A stretch of 64,000 nucleotides of DNA from an uncultured Flavobacteriaceae bacterium (GTDB lineage: Bacteria > Bacteroidota > Bacteroidia > Flavobacteriales > Flavobacteriaceae). The stretch covers positions 97,395-161,394 of the forward strand of contig CALFUL010000015.1 in NCBI GenBank assembly GCA_937929935.1, written 5' to 3'. Position 1 is the first letter of the stretch, and every line of letters begins with the position of its first letter. Positions 17,233-25,862 of the stretch are shown piece after piece. Position numbers and translations under genes: made by a program. The notes below the pieces were generated by a model. It ran no database searches. It was not told the origin of the DNA and was given only the letters and a program-made list of their open reading frames with translations.

Positions 17233-19725
17233 TTACATCTCTACAATGATAAATTCAGAACGCCTATTCAGTAAGTGCATTTTTTCAGTACACTTGATAG
17301 ACCCATCACATTCATTCAATAAATTTTCTTCGCCATACCCAATTGCACTAGTAATACGATCCTTAGAGATACCTTTTGAAATTAAATAGTCTCTACTTGA
17401 TTTAGCTCTTTTGTCAGAAAGATATTTGTTATATGCTTTATTACCTCTTGAATCAGTATGTGATTCAATTTTAATAATCATTGTTGGGTATTCATTCATT
17501 ATGCTAACTAGCTTATCTAGCTCTTCAGAGGCATCAGTTCTAATATTAAACTTATCAAAATTAAATAAGATGTTATCTATTTTAAGTTTTCTGATTCCGT
17601 CTTCTATACTAATCAATTCGACCAATCTATTAATGGCTAAATCTGCCTGAATAGTATCATTTTCAATTGAAGTCACAGATTTACTGCTCTCTTCATAATC
17701 TTCTTTAGTTACCTTCACAGAATAGGATTTATCTGCTTCTAGGTCTTCGAATACAAAACTACCATCATCATCTGCTACTAATTCTTTCAATTTTATTCCG
17801 TTTTCATCTAACAATTCAACGAGCGCATTAGGCATTATCTCGCCCGTTACAATTTCAGTAACAATACCAGCAATGGCACTTTTACTTGTCGGAACTTCTT
17901 CAATAACTAATCTCTCAAAAGCATATATGTCATCGTCTCCTTTACCTTTAGCACGGTTTGAAGCAAAATAGCCTTTTTGATTATCTTCATTAACTATGTA
18001 TGAAAAATCATCTTTACTACTGTTGATTGGAATACCAACATTTTTTACTTCTTCAAAACCTTCTTCAGTATAAGCCACTTCAAAAACATCTAATCCACCT
18101 AGGCCTACATGACCGTTTGAAGCGAAGTATAATTTCTTGTCGTTAATAAAAGGAAACATCTCTTTTTGTTCAGTGTTAATTTCAGGACCTAAATTTTTAG
18201 GGTCTGAAAAACTATTATCACCTAATACATCGACTACAAAAATATCAGTCTCTCCTATGGTACCTGGCATGTCTGAAACAAAATAGAGTTGTTTGCCATC
18301 AGGGCTTAAGGCCGGATGACCTGTTGAATAATCATCACTGTTAAAAGGTACTTCAACAGCTTCTGTCCATTCTCCATTTATCTTATTTGCAGTATAAATT
18401 TTTAAGTGATTAACGCCATTTTTATCACGGCCTAATTTCTTTCCAAAATTGTTGCGTGTGAAGTACATAGTACTGTTATCAGGTGAAAAGGTCACTGAGG
18501 CTTCGTGATACTTGGTGTTAATGTTGTTTGAAAATTTTATGGCGTTTTTAAGATCTTGAGATTCTTCATTTATTTTCGCAACATACAAATCTAAAAAGGG
18601 TTGATCATTCCATTTATACCTTCTAGTATTTAAAAAGGAAGAGTCTTTAGCTGAAGCAAACACCACTTGATTTGAATCAAGAAACATGGGTGAAAAATCA
18701 GAATATTCTGTATTAACACTTAAATTTTTAAGTTCAAAATCGTTTTTCCCACTTAAAATTTCATCAAGAACTATTTCGTTTCTACTTGGTTCTTTAAATG
18801 ACGAAACTGTGTGCTCACCATTTTTTATTTTTTTATTATACAAGCGCATTAATCTTTTAGAGTGTGCGTACTTACCAGTACCTTTTAAAGAGTGTGCGTA
18901 TTTGAAAACGTTATCAGCAGACATTTCTTTTCCGTAATTTTCATAAAGAATATTATACCAGTGATGCGCTTTCTCCATATTAGTATTGAAATAATGGGCA
19001 TCAGCAACTTTTTGAATAACATCAAAAGTGTGGTGCTTTTCACCTTTAGCCATTGCTTTTTCATAAAGTTCAGCCGCTTCAGCATACCACATTTTATCAA
19101 AATAAGCATTTGCTTTTTTCAATAATTTGCTTGTTGCTTGCTTTTTAGAGTCATTAGGTTTTATAGCTGAAGTTTTTTCAATATTTGATTCTAGGTCAGT
19201 AGTTTCTTCAGCAATGGTCTCAGAAATCGAATCATCAGTTTGGTCAGCAGAATCATTTTGAATAGTACCTGAATTTAAATGAAGGATCCAAGAATCTTCA
19301 TTAAACGTACCATTATAGCTACTTTTATAAGCTTCAATTGCCTCTGAGCCAATAGGAAAGTATTGAATGTAAACGTAATTTAATTTTTTCTCTTTACTGT
19401 ACACTGAACCTGCATCAAAACCACGCTTTTTCAATTTTTTAACAACCTTTTTCAAGTTCTTCTTGCTGCTAAAAATACCAGTAATGGCGTAAAAGCCATT
19501 TTCAACGTCTTCTACATCTTGTAGCGTTTTAAACGGAATGTTTTCTTTTTCAGCAATTTGCTCAAAAGTTTCACTTTTAAAATTATTTTCTAATGGAGCA
19601 TTTTGGGAAACTGTTTCTTCAAGATCAGTATCAGAAAACTCACCATTCATGCCAATACCCATAGGAGTTTGTGCTCCGACGAACAGCGCGAAAAGAAGAA
19701 TGCAAGAGGTTATTACTTTTTTCAT
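17233..19725 (-). CDS. OmpA-family envelope protein with SPOR-like, TPR and PD40 repeat domains
   Basis: 830 residues. Signal peptide to about residue 18 (ALFVGAQ). A SPOR-like segment lies at about 70-150 (GFYAITGIFSSKKNLKKVV), then helical TPR-type repeats (about 195-330), PD40/WD40-like beta-propeller repeats (about 340-620; e.g. SPDNSTMYFTRNNFG, SPDGKQLYFVSDMPG), a carboxypeptidase-regulatory-like beta sandwich (about 635-700), and a C-terminal OmpA peptidoglycan-binding domain (about 715-830) with KIESHTDSRGNKAYNKYLSD and DKRAKSSRDYL carrying the Asp and Arg that bind diaminopimelate. The C-terminal part resembles PorE-like proteins that anchor outer-membrane machines to peptidoglycan. 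No PorP/SprF gene adjoins it. Confidence 0.9.
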   Translation of the reverse strand: MKKVITSCILLFALFVGAQTPMGIGMNGEFSDTDLEETVSQNAPLENNFKSETFEQIAEKENIPFKTLQDVEDVENGFYAITGIFSSKKNLKKVVKKLKKRGFDAGSVYSKEKKLNYVYIQYFPIGSEAIEAYKSSYNGTFNEDSWILHLNSGTIQNDSADQTDDSISETIAEETTDLESNIEKTSAIKPNDSKKQATSKLLKKANAYFDKMWYAEAAELYEKAMAKGEKHHTFDVIQKVADAHYFNTNMEKAHHWYNILYENYGKEMSADNVFKYAHSLKGTGKYAHSKRLMRLYNKKIKNGEHTVSSFKEPSRNEIVLDEILSGKNDFELKNLSVNTEYSDFSPMFLDSNQVVFASAKDSSFLNTRRYKWNDQPFLDLYVAKINEESQDLKNAIKFSNNINTKYHEASVTFSPDNSTMYFTRNNFGKKLGRDKNGVNHLKIYTANKINGEWTEAVEVPFNSDDYSTGHPALSPDGKQLYFVSDMPGTIGETDIFVVDVLGDNSFSDPKNLGPEINTEQKEMFPFINDKKLYFASNGHVGLGGLDVFEVAYTEEGFEEVKNVGIPINSSKDDFSYIVNEDNQKGYFASNRAKGKGDDDIYAFERLVIEEVPTSKSAIAGIVTEIVTGEIMPNALVELLDENGIKLKELVADDDGSFVFEDLEADKSYSVKVTKEDYEESSKSVTSIENDTIQADLAINRLVELISIEDGIRKLKIDNILFNFDKFNIRTDASEELDKLVSIMNEYPTMIIKIESHTDSRGNKAYNKYLSDKRAKSSRDYLISKGISKDRITSAIGYGEENLLNECDGSIKCTEKMHLLNRRSEFIIVEM

Positions 19726-20011
19726 GATTTAATTTCAGGTCAATTGTAAACTATATTTTTAGACATCAAGTGTCTGAGACATCGTGAATAATGTGGTTAA
19801 TAAGCAAATACTAAATACTTTTAATTCAAAGTAAAAATAACAGTAAAGAATGCTTTCAATTTTTTTTTGTTGTGAAAGAACCTTTTTTAGTAGTCAAATA
19901 GCAAAATGTTGAAGCGTCTGAAATTAAGAGCAACCTAATTTTCAGGTATATATGGAGAAATAGAACTAAATACCAATTAGTATAATTTTTTATTATTTAC
20001 ATTTTGGGCAT
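19726..20011. other. AT-rich non-coding gap
   Basis: The stretch between the OmpA/PD40 gene start and the tatA terminator has no open frame of useful size on either strand, no tRNA-like cloverleaf and no TAnnTTTG match. It should contain the promoter of the minus-strand OmpA/PD40 gene; TACAATTG at 19741-19748 (minus) is one mismatch from consensus. Nothing else seen. Confidence 0.5.
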
Positions 20012-20040
20012 AAAAAAAGCCCTGATTAGAATCAGAGCTT
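20012..20040 (-). terminator. Rho-independent terminator of tatA
   Basis: Inverted repeat AAGC-C-CTGATT / AATCAG-A-GCTT (20017-20027 with 20030-20040, one mismatch), followed on the minus strand by a T-run. It lies 22 bases after the tatA stop. Confidence 0.8.
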
Positions 20041-20061
20041 ATTTAATTTTATGTAGAGCTT

Positions 20062-20238
20062 TTAGTTTTCTTCTAACTTTTCATCGTCTTTAGAAGCATC
20101 TTTAAATTCTTTAATACCACTACCTAGGCCTCGCATAAGCTCAGGAATCTTCTTACCACCAAAGAGCAATACAATCATTACTACAATTAAAATAACTTGA
20201 GGAGCTCCAATGGCTAAAAATATTTTCGACGTAATCAT
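20062..20238 (-). CDS. tatA: Sec-independent protein translocase subunit TatA/TatE
   Basis: 58 codons, ATG at 20238, read by hand. The order is a short N-terminus, one membrane helix (about residues 11-26, GAPQVILIVVMIVLLF), the diagnostic hinge FGGKKIPELMRGLGSGIKEF, and an acidic tail. TatA multimers form the channel that exports folded twin-arginine proteins across the inner membrane. The first helix lacks the usual Glu but has Gln in GAPQVIL, as often seen in Bacteroidota. Promoter at 20263-20270 and terminator at 20012-20040 make a complete single-gene unit. tatC is not in the window. Confidence 0.93.
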   Translation of the reverse strand: MITSKIFLAIGAPQVILIVVMIVLLFGGKKIPELMRGLGSGIKEFKDASKDDEKLEEN

Positions 20239-20262
20239 AATTTCTATAGTATATGTAGGTCA

Positions 20263-20270
20263 CAAATGTA
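20263..20270 (-). promoter_or_regulatory. -7 element for tatA
   Basis: Minus strand TACATTTG matches TAnnTTTG, 24 bases before the tatA ATG. Confidence 0.6.
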
Positions 20271-20350
20271 GTAAAAAAACCATTTATATAATTTTCATTT
20301 TAACGATTCTAAAAATAGAGACCTAATTCGATCTAATTAAATCAGATCGC

Positions 20351-20358
20351 TATCTTTG
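20351..20358 (+). promoter_or_regulatory. -7 element for the M23 peptidase gene, abutting the start
   Basis: TATCTTTG matches TAnnTTTG and ends 5 bases before ATG 20364, so the transcript probably begins at or next to the start codon. Confidence 0.6.
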
Positions 20359-20363
20359 TCATA

Positions 20364-21233
20364 ATGGCTAAAAAAGTTAAAAAAAGAGGTGAATTACGTA
20401 AAAAGCTACTGCATAAGTATCGCTTAGTAATTCTTAATGAGAGCACTTTTGAAGAAAAAATATCATTTAAGCTGAGTAGACTAAATGTATTTGTTTCTAG
20501 TACGCTATTGATTATTGGTCTTATTGCCTTTACCATTTTGTTAATTGCTTTTACTCCCTTAAGAGAGTATATACCAGGGTATTCTTCAACCAAGCTAAAA
20601 AAACAAGCTACTGAGTTGACCTATGAAACTGACTCACTTGTTCGTGTATTAAACAACACTAATAATTATCTAGAAAATATAAGAAAGGTGTTGAAAGGTG
20701 ATATTGAAAACAATCAAATTAATAGAGATTCGCTTAGAAAACGTTTTAAACTAGACCCTTCAACCGTTGATTTATCACCTATTAAACAAGATTCTTTGTT
20801 GCGCGCTGAAGTTGCGTTAGAAGACAAATATAATTTATTTGAAAGAAACACAAACAATGCTAGTATTTCACTTTTTCCGCCAATTAGTGGCACCTTATCA
20901 CAAAATTTTAATCTAGAAAAGAAACATTTTGCCGTTGATATTGTCGCGCCAAGAGGAACGCCGGTTAAAGCAACTTCTGATGGCGTTGTTGTTTTTGCAG
21001 AATGGACAGCAGATACAGGGCATGTTATTATTTTAAAACATGACAATGGCATTCTTAGCGCTTATAAGCATAATGGGGTTTTAAATAAAGGGCAAGGTGA
21101 TGCGGTAAGTGCTGGCGAGGTAATTGCAGAGGTCGGTAATACAGGCGAGTTAACAACTGGTGCGCATTTACATTTTGAACTTTGGCAAAACGGCACACCC
21201 ATTAATCCTTTAAACTTTATTGATTTTAAATAG
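20364..21233 (+). CDS. M23 family metallopeptidase (LytM domain), membrane anchored
   Basis: 289 residues. A positively charged N-terminus and one membrane helix (about 42-63) are followed by a coiled-coil stretch (about 75-165) and a C-terminal M23 domain. The zinc ligands are visible: HFAVD (about 188-192) and HLHFE (about 266-270), plus YKHN before them, so the peptidase is probably active on peptidoglycan cross-links, unlike degenerate EnvC/NlpD types. The arrangement resembles flavobacterial cell-division or cell-shape endopeptidases. The GH3-like gene follows after 6 bases, so they may be cotranscribed. Confidence 0.93.
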   Translation: MAKKVKKRGELRKKLLHKYRLVILNESTFEEKISFKLSRLNVFVSSTLLIIGLIAFTILLIAFTPLREYIPGYSSTKLKKQATELTYETDSLVRVLNNTNNYLENIRKVLKGDIENNQINRDSLRKRFKLDPSTVDLSPIKQDSLLRAEVALEDKYNLFERNTNNASISLFPPISGTLSQNFNLEKKHFAVDIVAPRGTPVKATSDGVVVFAEWTADTGHVIILKHDNGILSAYKHNGVLNKGQGDAVSAGEVIAEVGNTGELTTGAHLHFELWQNGTPINPLNFIDFK

Positions 21234-21239
21234 GAAACA

Positions 21240-22742
21240 ATGTCCTTAAAATCCTTCGCAGCCAAAATTTTCGCCAGTAGCATAGTTAAAAAAACCGCAA
21301 TATGGGTTAATACCCCTATTGAAACACAGCAAAGAGTTTTTAACCATCTTCTACAAAAAGCGGCAAATACTGATTTTGGCAAAGACCATAATTTTTCTAA
21401 AATTAAATCTCATGCTGATTTTACAAAGCATGTGCCTGTTCGAGATTACGAAGAACTCAAAGACTATGTAGAAAAGGTTGTTGATGGTCAAGAAGATGTT
21501 TTATGGCCAGGTAAACCCTTATATTTTGCTAAAACTTCTGGAACCACCTCTGGGGCGAAGTACATACCAATAACCAAAGAATCTATAAAACATCAGGTTG
21601 AAGCCTCGAGAAATGCTATTCTAAATTATATTCATGAAACTGGCAATAGTAGTTTTGTGGATGGAAAAATGATTTTCTTACAGGGAAGTCCTGAAATGGA
21701 AACTAAAAACGGAATTCAACTGGGAAGACTTTCAGGAATTTCGGCACATTATGTACCAAACTATCTTCAAAAAAACAGACTCCCCAGTTGGGAAACAAAC
21801 TGCATTGAAGATTGGGAAACCAAGGTAAATCAGATTGTTAAAGAAACCGCTGATCAAGACATGACCATTATTGCGGGTATTCCTTCATGGGTACAGATGT
21901 ATTTTGAAAAACTACATCAAGAAACTGGTCAAAAAATAGGAGAGCTCTTCAAAAACCTTCAATTGTTTATATATGGCGGGGTTAATTATGAGCCCTATCG
22001 ATCTAAATTTGAGAATCTAATAGGTAGGCGAGTTGACAGTATTGAGTTGTTTCCTGCGAGCGAAGGCTTTTTTGCCTATCAAGACAATCAGAATGAAAGA
22101 GGCATGCTCTTGCTCTTGAATTCAGGCATATTTTATGAATTTATTAAAGCCGATGAATTCTTTGATAAAAACCCAAATCGAATAACAATTAAAGATGTTG
22201 AGCTGAACGTCAATTACGTTTTAATCATTTCAACCAATGCAGGATTGTGGGCATATAATATTGGAGATACCGTTCAGTTTATTTCATTAAAACCTTATAA
22301 AATAATAGTTTCAGGGCGCATTAAGCACTTTATTTCTGCCTTTGGCGAACACGTCATTGCCAGTGAAGTTGAAGAGGCAATGCGTATTGCTATCGCTGAT
22401 TCAGACGCTAGAGTTAGTGAGTTTACAGTTGCACCTCAGATTACACCAAATGAAGGAGAATTACCATTTCATGAATGGTTGGTTGAATTTGAAAACCCAC
22501 CTTCTAATGAGCAAAAATTTGTTCAAACTTTAGACGCATCATTACAAAAACAGAATAGCTACTATTTTGATTTGATTGATGGCAAGGTTCTTCAGCCCTT
22601 AAAACTTACTAAAATAAAGCTTGGAGGTTTTCGAGAGTATATGAAATCAATTGGAAAATTAGGAGGTCAAAACAAAGTTCAAAGACTTTCAAATGACCGA
22701 AAACTTGCTAAAGGCTTACAACTGTTTAAAGCTAATGAATAG
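21240..22742 (+). CDS. GH3-family acyl-adenylate-forming protein
   Basis: 500 residues. The order of motifs fits the GH3 (auxin-responsive promoter) family of adenylate-forming enzymes: the phosphate-binding loop KTSGTTSGAKYIPIT (about 98-112), PASEGFFAYQ (about 272-281), a GLWAYNIGDTVQF segment and the KHFISAFGEHV hinge before the C-terminal lid. Plant GH3 enzymes join amino acids to jasmonate or auxin; the substrate of the common Bacteroidota form is unknown. It follows the M23 peptidase gene by 6 bases and is convergent, nearly touching, with the GDPD-like gene. Confidence 0.88.
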   Translation: MSLKSFAAKIFASSIVKKTAIWVNTPIETQQRVFNHLLQKAANTDFGKDHNFSKIKSHADFTKHVPVRDYEELKDYVEKVVDGQEDVLWPGKPLYFAKTSGTTSGAKYIPITKESIKHQVEASRNAILNYIHETGNSSFVDGKMIFLQGSPEMETKNGIQLGRLSGISAHYVPNYLQKNRLPSWETNCIEDWETKVNQIVKETADQDMTIIAGIPSWVQMYFEKLHQETGQKIGELFKNLQLFIYGGVNYEPYRSKFENLIGRRVDSIELFPASEGFFAYQDNQNERGMLLLLNSGIFYEFIKADEFFDKNPNRITIKDVELNVNYVLIISTNAGLWAYNIGDTVQFISLKPYKIIVSGRIKHFISAFGEHVIASEVEEAMRIAIADSDARVSEFTVAPQITPNEGELPFHEWLVEFENPPSNEQKFVQTLDASLQKQNSYYFDLIDGKVLQPLKLTKIKLGGFREYMKSIGKLGGQNKVQRLSNDRKLAKGLQLFKANE

Positions 22743-22745
22743 GTA

Positions 22746-24005
22746 CTACTTAGCCATAGCTGCTTTTTTGGGCTCGCTCGCTATCCACTTGTCTGCATAC
22801 ATTCCATAAATAAGGCCGAACTCGTTTTCTTGAACATAACGTTCATCTTTACCTGGGTCAAAATTTACATTGTATACATATACCTTGATTCCGTTTTCTT
22901 GTAGTTTAAGCATTAAATCTTTTTTGCTGGCAACAATACGTCTTGAAATAGATACATATTTTATGTCGTTAACCAAAAGGTAATTTAATTTGTCGCCAAC
23001 TATGCTCATTAATGGCTGTTGTGACACCATTACTTGAATTCCGTTTTTTGTAGCTTTCTCAATGGCCATAGGGCTAAAAAGCTCCATTATTAATCTATTT
23101 TTGTCTACAAAAGCATCCGCAAAAGCTAAAGGGTCGTTGATTTTATCTGTAACTAAAGTAGCATCAGGGTGTGATTTAAACCATGAATTTATTCCCTCTA
23201 AATCAAGCGTAGTATAATCTCCATAAATCTTATGTTTTTTGAATTCTTCATGACTTGGGGGTAAAGGGCCATTATAATCTGTAAATCTCGCCCACATTTT
23301 CCAGTCATGTGCTGCCACTAATTTTTGATCAGAAGTTTCAATGATATCCAATTCAAAAAGGCGAAATCCTTTTTTATAATTAGTATTTAGTGCCTCAAGT
23401 GAGTTTGTGGATTTAACCTCATTTATTTCGCCACCAGCATGGGCAATGTAACGGTTATTATGGGGTTCATAGGTGTACTTTATTTTTTCAAAATAAACCA
23501 CCTTGTCATTAAGGCTAGCAAGATGCTTTAATTCAATAGAGGTAGATATAGCATCAGTTTGTTCGTGATAATTTCCTTCAAAATTATGCATGATATAAGC
23601 CTGACGTCCTTTTAAAGCACTCAATTGTGTAAAGCCTAACTGCTTAAGCTTCTTTTGAAAATTAATGAGACTTTTAGCTGCAGAATCATGACCTAAAATA
23701 CTGAAAACAGCATTATTTGACTTTAATTTTTCAAGGATTTCAACAAATTTTTGAGCCTCTTCTTCACTAGAATGTGTGTCAAAAGTTCTGAACTCAAAAG
23801 CCTTATTTGATTGAAAATGAATTATAGTTAAGCCTCTTTCTAGTTGTTCAATTTGACCATCAATAGTAAAATTGCTTCTTTTCTTAGCATTAAAACTATG
23901 GCTTTTCATTACAATAGGATTTGAGCCAGCAAAGGCACTATTGAAGAGCAAGATAAAGACCAAAAAAGTGGCGACTTTTAAGTACGTTTTTTTTTCAAAT
24001 GGCAT
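22746..24005 (-). CDS. Glycerophosphodiester phosphodiesterase-like protein, secreted
   Basis: 419 residues with a signal peptide (hydrophobic core about 9-24, ending SAFAGS). The C-terminal TIM-barrel domain starts near residue 186: IAHAGGEI (catalytic His189), NSLEALNTNYKKGFRLFELDI with the metal Glu/Asp pair, then VAAHDW with the second His. These are the GDPD signature residues. The N-terminal ~180 residues (including FRTFDTHSSEEEAQKF) are not recognised and may be a separate recognition domain. Expected reaction is hydrolysis of a glycerophosphodiester in the periplasm; the substrate is uncertain. Single gene. Confidence 0.83.
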   Translation of the reverse strand: MPFEKKTYLKVATFLVFILLFNSAFAGSNPIVMKSHSFNAKKRSNFTIDGQIEQLERGLTIIHFQSNKAFEFRTFDTHSSEEEAQKFVEILEKLKSNNAVFSILGHDSAAKSLINFQKKLKQLGFTQLSALKGRQAYIMHNFEGNYHEQTDAISTSIELKHLASLNDKVVYFEKIKYTYEPHNNRYIAHAGGEINEVKSTNSLEALNTNYKKGFRLFELDIIETSDQKLVAAHDWKMWARFTDYNGPLPPSHEEFKKHKIYGDYTTLDLEGINSWFKSHPDATLVTDKINDPLAFADAFVDKNRLIMELFSPMAIEKATKNGIQVMVSQQPLMSIVGDKLNYLLVNDIKYVSISRRIVASKKDLMLKLQENGIKVYVYNVNFDPGKDERYVQENEFGLIYGMYADKWIASEPKKAAMAK

Positions 24006-24172
24006 GATATAAAATCAGTTCTAGTTAGAATAGATAGTTTATCAACGATTTTGATATTTACTTATTGTTAAACACTAAAGAAACTTGATGTAAATCAAAC
24101 ACTCAAAATGGGCTGGTTGAGCGGTAGATGTTAATACTGATATTTATTTGTAATTTTACTTGAAATTTATAC

Positions 24173-25858
24173 ATGAGTAATACCAAAAAAACAACGCGCG
24201 CTCAAGAATCTACAAATGCAATTGAGAGATTGTATATTACAATGCGCCACCTTTTCAATAGAGGTTTTTATAAGCCTACTGGTGTTTCAGGAGAGTCTTT
24301 AAAAAACGCCTTACTTCAACTAAGACCTGAAATTTATGGCTCAATAGCTGAAGAAAAGGCTGAACTTCACGGACTCATATACGTTTTAGAACGTTTGCCA
24401 GAAGGTGTTGAACAATGTCGTTTCATCAATTTAACATCTGATGAGGGCTATGGTAAATCGCATTTTGATGCTATTGTGCCACTTAAAAGAAGACGTAATT
24501 GCTATCGCATTGATGATGAGCAAATGAATATTGAAATTACAAGAGGGCGGTCTGACATTTATGATATCTTGACCCACCTTACTTTCTTATTTGTTGAGTC
24601 TCAAAAAATTTCAAATCGTGTGATTATTGAAGACTCGAATAAAACAATTCGCGACTGGAAAAAACTAGAAGATGCCGTTCACAAAAAAGAACTTACTCAA
24701 GTTGAAAGAGAAACGGCTTTATTGCACACTGCCAATATATTGGGACGCAGTTTCGAAGAAGTACTCGAAGTATATTCGAAATTTAGTTCAGAAGAGAATC
24801 CTGAACGATTTTTAAAGATTATTTATTGGTTAGGTAAACTATCAATTGATGAAGAATTATCTGATGAGAAGCGTACCCTAACTTTTAGCGCATTGCTAAG
24901 AGAGCGATTAGGGCATCATATTCATGGCGAAAGATGGTCAGATCATATAAAAACAATTTTAAAGAAAAACAACCTTTTATCAAGACCCATTCACATTATA
25001 AGTGCGAATATGCATAGTGTTATGAATTCATTGTTTGCACGCAAGGCACTTCAAAATGAATATGCAAATTCTGACCCTCTTGAAATTTATGAAGCATTAA
25101 GTTCTTCTGAAAATGCTGATTTACGTTTGAAAGTTGAAAAATTAGCCAAAAAGAACGGCATGATTTTTATTAAAGATGTTTCTGGCACCAATATAAACGT
25201 GCAGATATTTGATATGGCAAAATTAGGACCAGACGCCTGCTGTTATACATTGACTAAAGGACTTAAAAATGAGGAGAAACCTGTTATTTTTGTGATGGAC
25301 TATGCCTTTGGAGAACAGGCTTATGAGACTATTGATGAGTTGCTGAAGCCCTTGGCGGCTAATGACAAAAAAGCTAGTTATTTGAATGTAGATTCAATCT
25401 CAATCATGGGTAAAGCCGGAATTTTAGAAGGCGGAAAAGGCGATTTAATGATTCCTTCAGCACATATCTTTGAGGGTACTGCTGATAATTATCCTTTTAA
25501 AAATGAATTATGTGCTGCTGATTTTGAGGGCCATGGTTTGAAAGTTTTTGAAGGTACCATGGTTACGGTTTTAGGAACATCATTACAAAATAAAGACATA
25601 TTGAAATTCTTTCATCAATCAACATGGAATGTTATTGGCTTAGAAATGGAAGGAGTTCATTATCAAAAAGCAATTCAATCTGCTTCTAAGATTAGAAAAA
25701 GCATACGTGAAGATGTAAAAGTGAGGTATGCGTATTATGCCTCAGATAATCCGTTAAAAACAGGAAGCACTTTAGCATCAGGTGGTTTAGGTACTACAGG
25801 TGTAAAACCAACCTATTTGATTACCGATAAAATTTTAACACAACTATTCAATTCATAA
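24173..25858 (+). CDS. DUF6909 family protein with a nucleoside-phosphorylase-like C-terminal region
   Basis: 561 residues, no signal peptide or membrane segment, so cytoplasmic. I match it from memory to DUF6909 of Bacteroidota. The N-terminal half is helical and unrecognised. The C-terminal third (from about residue 335) contains IMGKAGILEGGKGDLMIPS (about 410-428), an ITTS-like VLGTSLQNKD (about 463) and VIGLEMEGVHY (about 487-497). The EMEG motif and the earlier GKGD(x)MIP resemble the ribose/base-binding elements of the nucleoside phosphorylase/hydrolase fold. No catalytic claim is made. It ends 4 bases before the Wzz-like gene at the head of the polysaccharide locus. An imperfect promoter motif TAATTTTA lies at 24151. 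Confidence 0.7.
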   Translation: MSNTKKTTRAQESTNAIERLYITMRHLFNRGFYKPTGVSGESLKNALLQLRPEIYGSIAEEKAELHGLIYVLERLPEGVEQCRFINLTSDEGYGKSHFDAIVPLKRRRNCYRIDDEQMNIEITRGRSDIYDILTHLTFLFVESQKISNRVIIEDSNKTIRDWKKLEDAVHKKELTQVERETALLHTANILGRSFEEVLEVYSKFSSEENPERFLKIIYWLGKLSIDEELSDEKRTLTFSALLRERLGHHIHGERWSDHIKTILKKNNLLSRPIHIISANMHSVMNSLFARKALQNEYANSDPLEIYEALSSSENADLRLKVEKLAKKNGMIFIKDVSGTNINVQIFDMAKLGPDACCYTLTKGLKNEEKPVIFVMDYAFGEQAYETIDELLKPLAANDKKASYLNVDSISIMGKAGILEGGKGDLMIPSAHIFEGTADNYPFKNELCAADFEGHGLKVFEGTMVTVLGTSLQNKDILKFFHQSTWNVIGLEMEGVHYQKAIQSASKIRKSIREDVKVRYAYYASDNPLKTGSTLASGGLGTTGVKPTYLITDKILTQLFNS

Positions 25859-25862
25859 TACT

